In this document: positions 39,536 through 42,822 of the stretch, piece by piece | Numbering within the stretch: the first letter of the stretch is position 1 | Layout of the letters: every line of letters begins with the position of its first letter | Source of the DNA: a bacterium | Lineage (GTDB): Bacteria > Zhuqueibacterota > QNDG01 > JAFGCO01 | Direction of reading: 5' to 3' | Assembly (NCBI GenBank): GCA_016930535.1 | Contig: JAFGGN010000104.1 | Span: 1-42,822 of the forward strand | DNA: 42,822 nucleotides | Translations under genes and position numbers: made by a program | The notes under the pieces: model-generated | Seen by the model: the letters and a program-made list of their open reading frames with translations, nothing else | Told to the model about the DNA's origin: nothing | Database searches by the model: none

Positions 39536-41880
39536 GGATCAGGAGCATGATTATCGGGATCGCCCTGATTTACGCCGCCCTGTTTCTCCGGGCCGGATCG
39601 CTGAAGATATCCGGCATCGTGAGCGATCAATCCACCGGTGAAACGATTATCGGTGTCAATGTCATGGTCCGCGGAACCACGCAGGGCACTGCCACGGACA
39701 AGAACGGATATTTCGTGCTGGCCGGACTGCCGCCGGGCAATACGGTTCTGGAGTTCCGGCATATCGCCTATGAAACGAGGACCGTGCCCGTGCTTCTCTC
39801 GGACCAAAGCCGGATACTCACGGACATCGCACTCAAATCCAGGGTGCTCGAGTTGCAGGATGTGTCCATTGTCGCGGAACGCTCCGAGCTGGCGGACCTG
39901 GACCTGGAAACCGGCCATCGGGCCATGACCTCGGAAGCCATACGCCGTATTCCGGCGGCGCGGAGCGACGTGTTCCGGGCCATCAAGCATCTGCCCGGTA
40001 TAGAGGGCATCGATCCGATTTCGCCGCTTTATGTGGTCCGGGGCAGCGATACGGGGGAGAACCTGATTCTGCTGGACGGCGTGCCCGTTTACAATCCCTA
40101 TCACTATGTCAGCGCATCCGGCCTGTTCAATGTCTATGCATTGAAGGATGTCGAACTCATGGTGGGCGGATTCGGCGCCGAATACGGCGGGCGCAACGGA
40201 TCCGTGCTGTACATCACCACACGCGAAGGCAACAACCGGAAACTGCACGGTGAAATCGCCCCGAGCACCACCAGCATGAATGCAGTCGTCGATTTTCCCG
40301 TCAACCGCAATGCCACCATGATGGTGTCCGGGCGCTGGTACTACGATCTGTTCAGCCGGTTTCTCTTCGATATGCCGAGCTATTTTTATGACATGAACGG
40401 CACGCTGACCTGGAATATCGGGCAGCGGAACCGGCTGACATTGCGGTACTTTCATTCCTACGACGATGTGGATTTCGATTCAGAAACCTATTTCAATTAT
40501 CTCCGGAACACGTTCAGCACGGATGTGTACGATGATTACGATTTCCTGATGAAAACCAGATGGCGGAACCAGACGGTCTCTGCCCAGTTGAAAACGATTC
40601 TGAGTCCGGGCGTTTACTGGCAGACTCTCGTCTACAGGTCCGGTTTTTCCGCCAACAACCGTTCCCTGATCGATTTCGAGTATGAAACCGGGGACAATAC
40701 TCGGATTCAGCTGTTCATGGATACGGACATACGTGCCGGAATTACGGATCAGGGCCTGCGTTCGAGCCTGAGTATGCGTCCCTTTTCGTGGAACGAACTG
40801 AAAATCGGCGGTGAATGGAACCGGTATGCCTTTGTCAACGAGGTGCTGCTGAACAGGTACTCGGAAGGGAAACTGGTCAACCATCCCGGACTCCTGGCCC
40901 TTTTCTGCGAAGATAAACTCGATGCGGGATTTCTGACCGTCCGTCCCGGAATCCGGCTCACCCGCATGGGTTCGGGAGCCTGGCAGACCGAGACACGGCT
41001 CAATGCGGCCTGGTCGCTTCCGGGAGGACTCAGGCTGAAAGCGGCGGCCGGCAACTATTTTCAGTACATTGTCAGCGTGAACACGCAGGAATATGAACTC
41101 AGCCAGTTCCTGGACACCTATTATCCTCTTGGCAGCCTGGCACCCAGTGCTTCGGAGCAGATGATGGTCGGACTCGAGACGGGGCTGTTCGGGGCACTCC
41201 AGGTTTCACTGGATGTCTATCATAAAAATATTTACCGGACATATACTTATGATTACAATGCCAGTCCCCTCGAGGCCCATTCCTTTCACGACAAACTGCG
41301 GCGGGGCGAGGGGAAAGCCTATGGATTCGAGCTGCTCGTCAAGGGCATGATGGGACACACATCCGGGTGGGTGAGTTACGGATGGAGCCGGAGTACGCGC
41401 AGGGTGTCCCATATCATGCAGAACCGGTGGCATCCGTTCGACTATGACCGGCCGCATGCGCTGAAAGCGGTTCTGAATGTCCGGGTCAGTCCGGCGCTCG
41501 AGTACAGCATGGTGCTCGGTGTGCTGTCGGGCATGCCGAAAACACTGGAAACCGGCTATTCCAGCTATTACTATTTTGATCCGTTGAACAATGAGGTTCA
41601 TATCTGGCCCCAGGTGATGACGCCGGTCAAGAACAATATCCGCATGCCCTGGCTTCTGACCCTGGATTTCGGCGTAAAAAAGCGGCTGAGAAACGGATTC
41701 GGTGCGGACCTGGCGCGTTTTATCGGTGCGGACAGGGCCTATTTGAATGTCAGCATCCGGGATATTCTGTTCGCCCTGCACCGCAATGTGTGGTTTTATA
41801 TTCAATATGATGACGATCTTTACGGCGTGGGCACCAATTACATTCCCACGGTGAGTCTGGGATATTCCATTCAATTCTGA
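39532..41880 (+). CDS. TonB-dependent receptor with carboxypeptidase-regulatory-like domain
   Basis: A 782-residue outer-membrane receptor. Leader (MRIRSMIIGIALIYAALFLRAGS), then a CarboxypepD_reg-like beta-sandwich (about 24-105; GIVSDQSTGETIIGVNVMVRGTTQGTATDKNGYF), a plug domain (about 120-235; LPGIEGIDPISPLYVVRGSDTGENLILLDG, NVYALKDVELMVGGFGAEYGGRNGSV), and a beta-barrel ending in a terminal phenylalanine (SLGYSIQF), the usual barrel-assembly signal. No clear TonB box was identified. An open frame extends upstream to 39388, but the ATG at 39532 gives the leader and overlaps the previous stop. The ligand is unknown; the DUF4249-like partner pattern is common in Bacteroidota-type nutrient uptake. 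Confidence 0.9.
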   Translation: MRIRSMIIGIALIYAALFLRAGSLKISGIVSDQSTGETIIGVNVMVRGTTQGTATDKNGYFVLAGLPPGNTVLEFRHIAYETRTVPVLLSDQSRILTDIALKSRVLELQDVSIVAERSELADLDLETGHRAMTSEAIRRIPAARSDVFRAIKHLPGIEGIDPISPLYVVRGSDTGENLILLDGVPVYNPYHYVSASGLFNVYALKDVELMVGGFGAEYGGRNGSVLYITTREGNNRKLHGEIAPSTTSMNAVVDFPVNRNATMMVSGRWYYDLFSRFLFDMPSYFYDMNGTLTWNIGQRNRLTLRYFHSYDDVDFDSETYFNYLRNTFSTDVYDDYDFLMKTRWRNQTVSAQLKTILSPGVYWQTLVYRSGFSANNRSLIDFEYETGDNTRIQLFMDTDIRAGITDQGLRSSLSMRPFSWNELKIGGEWNRYAFVNEVLLNRYSEGKLVNHPGLLALFCEDKLDAGFLTVRPGIRLTRMGSGAWQTETRLNAAWSLPGGLRLKAAAGNYFQYIVSVNTQEYELSQFLDTYYPLGSLAPSASEQMMVGLETGLFGALQVSLDVYHKNIYRTYTYDYNASPLEAHSFHDKLRRGEGKAYGFELLVKGMMGHTSGWVSYGWSRSTRRVSHIMQNRWHPFDYDRPHALKAVLNVRVSPALEYSMVLGVLSGMPKTLETGYSSYYYFDPLNNEVHIWPQVMTPVKNNIRMPWLLTLDFGVKKRLRNGFGADLARFIGADRAYLNVSIRDILFALHRNVWFYIQYDDDLYGVGTNYIPTVSLGYSIQF

Positions 41881-41888
41881 GACTGCCT

Positions 41889-42686
41889 ATGCATGACCTG
41901 AGAGCGGATTTATTAAAAAAGGGACTGATGCTTCTCCTGGTGTTCTGGGGCTGCGACAGCTACAATCCCATGTCGCCCGGTCCCCAGCCCGAGGTTATGG
42001 AACCTGCGGCATTTCAGGATATGCTGAACGTATTCGGTGTGCTCCGTCCGGATTCGCTCCATACACTGCCGCTGTCATTCGTACACGTCGAGTTTGCGGT
42101 ACCGTACGGAGACGATCTGGACAGCACACGGGTGACCGATGCGGAGGTGCTGATCACGCCGGTCGAGGATAAGGACGCGACGGGCTCCATTACCCTGACG
42201 TATACGGATTTCGATGTTTTCGAAACAGCCGAGTACAGGCACCGGTCGTTGTTTCCCGTGTCAGGCACTTACCGGCTTCGATGCAGCCGGCCGGGATTCC
42301 CCGTGCTGGAAGCGGAAACCGTGATGCCCGGAAAACCCGTGATCCGGGATGACCGTATCGTGCGTTCCGGCCGTTCCATTTCGTTCGCGCTCGAAAGGGA
42401 TGACCATGCGGGCCTGGCCGAGGCGGTCATCGAAGGCGGCAGCTGGACAGTACGCAGCCGGTTCATCCGGCCCGAAACCGGCGATATTCAAATTGCATTG
42501 ACCCTGCCTGATGAAAGCACGGAATCCTGCCTGTTGACCGTGTTCGTGTTCGATCTGAACCTGTCCGCCTATCTGACCGCGAATCTGAGTATCAAGCCCA
42601 ATATCTATCAGGCGGATTTCAGCACGGTGGAGAACGGTACCGGCTGTTTCGGGTCCATGAATGTGCTGAAGCGGACAATCAGGTGA
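41889..42686 (+). CDS. DUF4249-like lipoprotein paired with the TonB receptor
   Basis: A 265-residue lipoprotein: leader LLKKGLMLLLVFWGC with lipid-accepting Cys22. The mature part resembles DUF4249-type partners: LNVFGVLRPDSLHTLPLSFVHVEFA, VTDAEVLITPVED, and a SGTYRLRCSRPGFPVLEAETVMP segment in the style of an Ig-like sandwich. Such lipoproteins are typically encoded right after a TonB receptor and are thought to act at the cell surface with it. Only eight bases separate the two genes. An 8-bp repeat array begins nine bases after its stop. Confidence 0.72.
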   Translation: MHDLRADLLKKGLMLLLVFWGCDSYNPMSPGPQPEVMEPAAFQDMLNVFGVLRPDSLHTLPLSFVHVEFAVPYGDDLDSTRVTDAEVLITPVEDKDATGSITLTYTDFDVFETAEYRHRSLFPVSGTYRLRCSRPGFPVLEAETVMPGKPVIRDDRIVRSGRSISFALERDDHAGLAEAVIEGGSWTVRSRFIRPETGDIQIALTLPDESTESCLLTVFVFDLNLSAYLTANLSIKPNIYQADFSTVENGTGCFGSMNVLKRTIR

Positions 42687-42694
42687 AATTGAAA

Positions 42695-42742
42695 GCGTAT
42701 ATGGGTGTATGGGTATATGAGTATATGGGTATATGGGTAAAA
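42695..42742. repeat. 8-bp tandem array (tract 8)
   Basis: Six 8-bp units: GCGTATAT, GGGTGTAT, GGGTATAT, GAGTATAT, GGGTATAT, GGGTAAAA. It is the complement of the WTNTACNC family and begins nine bases after the lipoprotein stop codon. Confidence 0.85.
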
Positions 42743-42816
42743 GTTCCTATATTAAAATAGCCTCCTCGCTGCAAATACCTTATATTGGTATAGGTTTTTA
42801 AATTTTCACCGCAGTC

Positions 42817-42822
42817 AAGGAG
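42817..42822 (+). promoter_or_regulatory. Possible ribosome-binding site of a gene beyond the right edge
   Basis: The window ends in AAGGAG after an A/T-rich stretch (42745-42800). It looks like the ribosome-binding site of a rightward gene that starts just outside. Confidence 0.3.

Overview
The window looks like a piece of chromosome from a Gram-negative, polysaccharide-degrading heterotroph of the FCB superphylum (candidate phyla around KSB1/Calditrichota are my best guess; this is inference). Grounds: a secreted GH5 enzyme ends in a PNPFN-type type IX secretion sorting domain. There is a TonB-dependent receptor with a carboxypeptidase-like N-terminal domain, a CBM9/DUF5916 outer-membrane protein, and a two-component sensor with a beta-propeller periplasmic part. 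No rRNA, tRNA, CRISPR array, prophage or transposase was seen.

Layout. 1-2355: start of a leftward gene at the edge, an exported AGE-family epimerase and a SpoIIAA/STAS-like protein. 2597-4747: two-gene unit of a TrmB regulator and an aspartyl-protease lipoprotein. 4995-7414: copper chaperone and Cu+ ATPase (copZ-copA). 7480-9584: a small Cys/His membrane protein followed by an amino-acid permease fused to a PTS EIIA domain. 10071-12698: DUF5916 protein. 12801-17416: leftward sensor kinase, NarL-type regulator and PfkB kinase. 17792-19899: TraB/GumN lipoprotein-like protein and a GH5 glycosidase. 20674-33799: leftward bacterial microcompartment (BMC) locus. 33933-35891: divergent secreted GH5 with T9SS tail. 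35978-38442: trkH (frameshifted) and trkA. 38453-42686: exported hypothetical, TonB receptor and DUF4249-like lipoprotein.

The BMC locus reads sorC, pduL, BMC-P, a 102-aa unknown, BMC-H, BMC-H, CoA-acylating aldehyde dehydrogenase, BMC-H, three BMC-P, pduS, BMC-T (pduT), class II aldolase, acetate kinase homologue, larA, rhaB. The parsimonious pathway is L-rhamnose/L-fucose to the ketose 1-phosphate (RhaB), cleavage to DHAP and L-lactaldehyde (aldolase), oxidation to lactyl-CoA (aldehyde dehydrogenase), transfer to lactyl-phosphate (PduL), then lactate plus ATP (kinase), with LarA interconverting lactate enantiomers. No B12 diol dehydratase or alcohol dehydrogenase is present, yet the PduS/PduT electron-transfer pair is. 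The sorC promoter carries two TGAACA-N2-TGTTCA palindromes 21 bp apart.

The second striking theme is a set of intergenic repeat tracts (about 92-490, 9663-9955, 18700-18856, 19920-20530, 23614-23706, 24903-25408, 37523-37712, 42695-42742). They are built from the same modules: arrays with an 8-bp period, arrays with a 7-bp period, GTGAAACGGAG/CTCCGTTTCAC inverted repeats, an A/T-rich ATTTGGGATTTGTG module and CCGCGGTC blocks. Modules occur in the same order in different tracts and often start exactly at stop codons.
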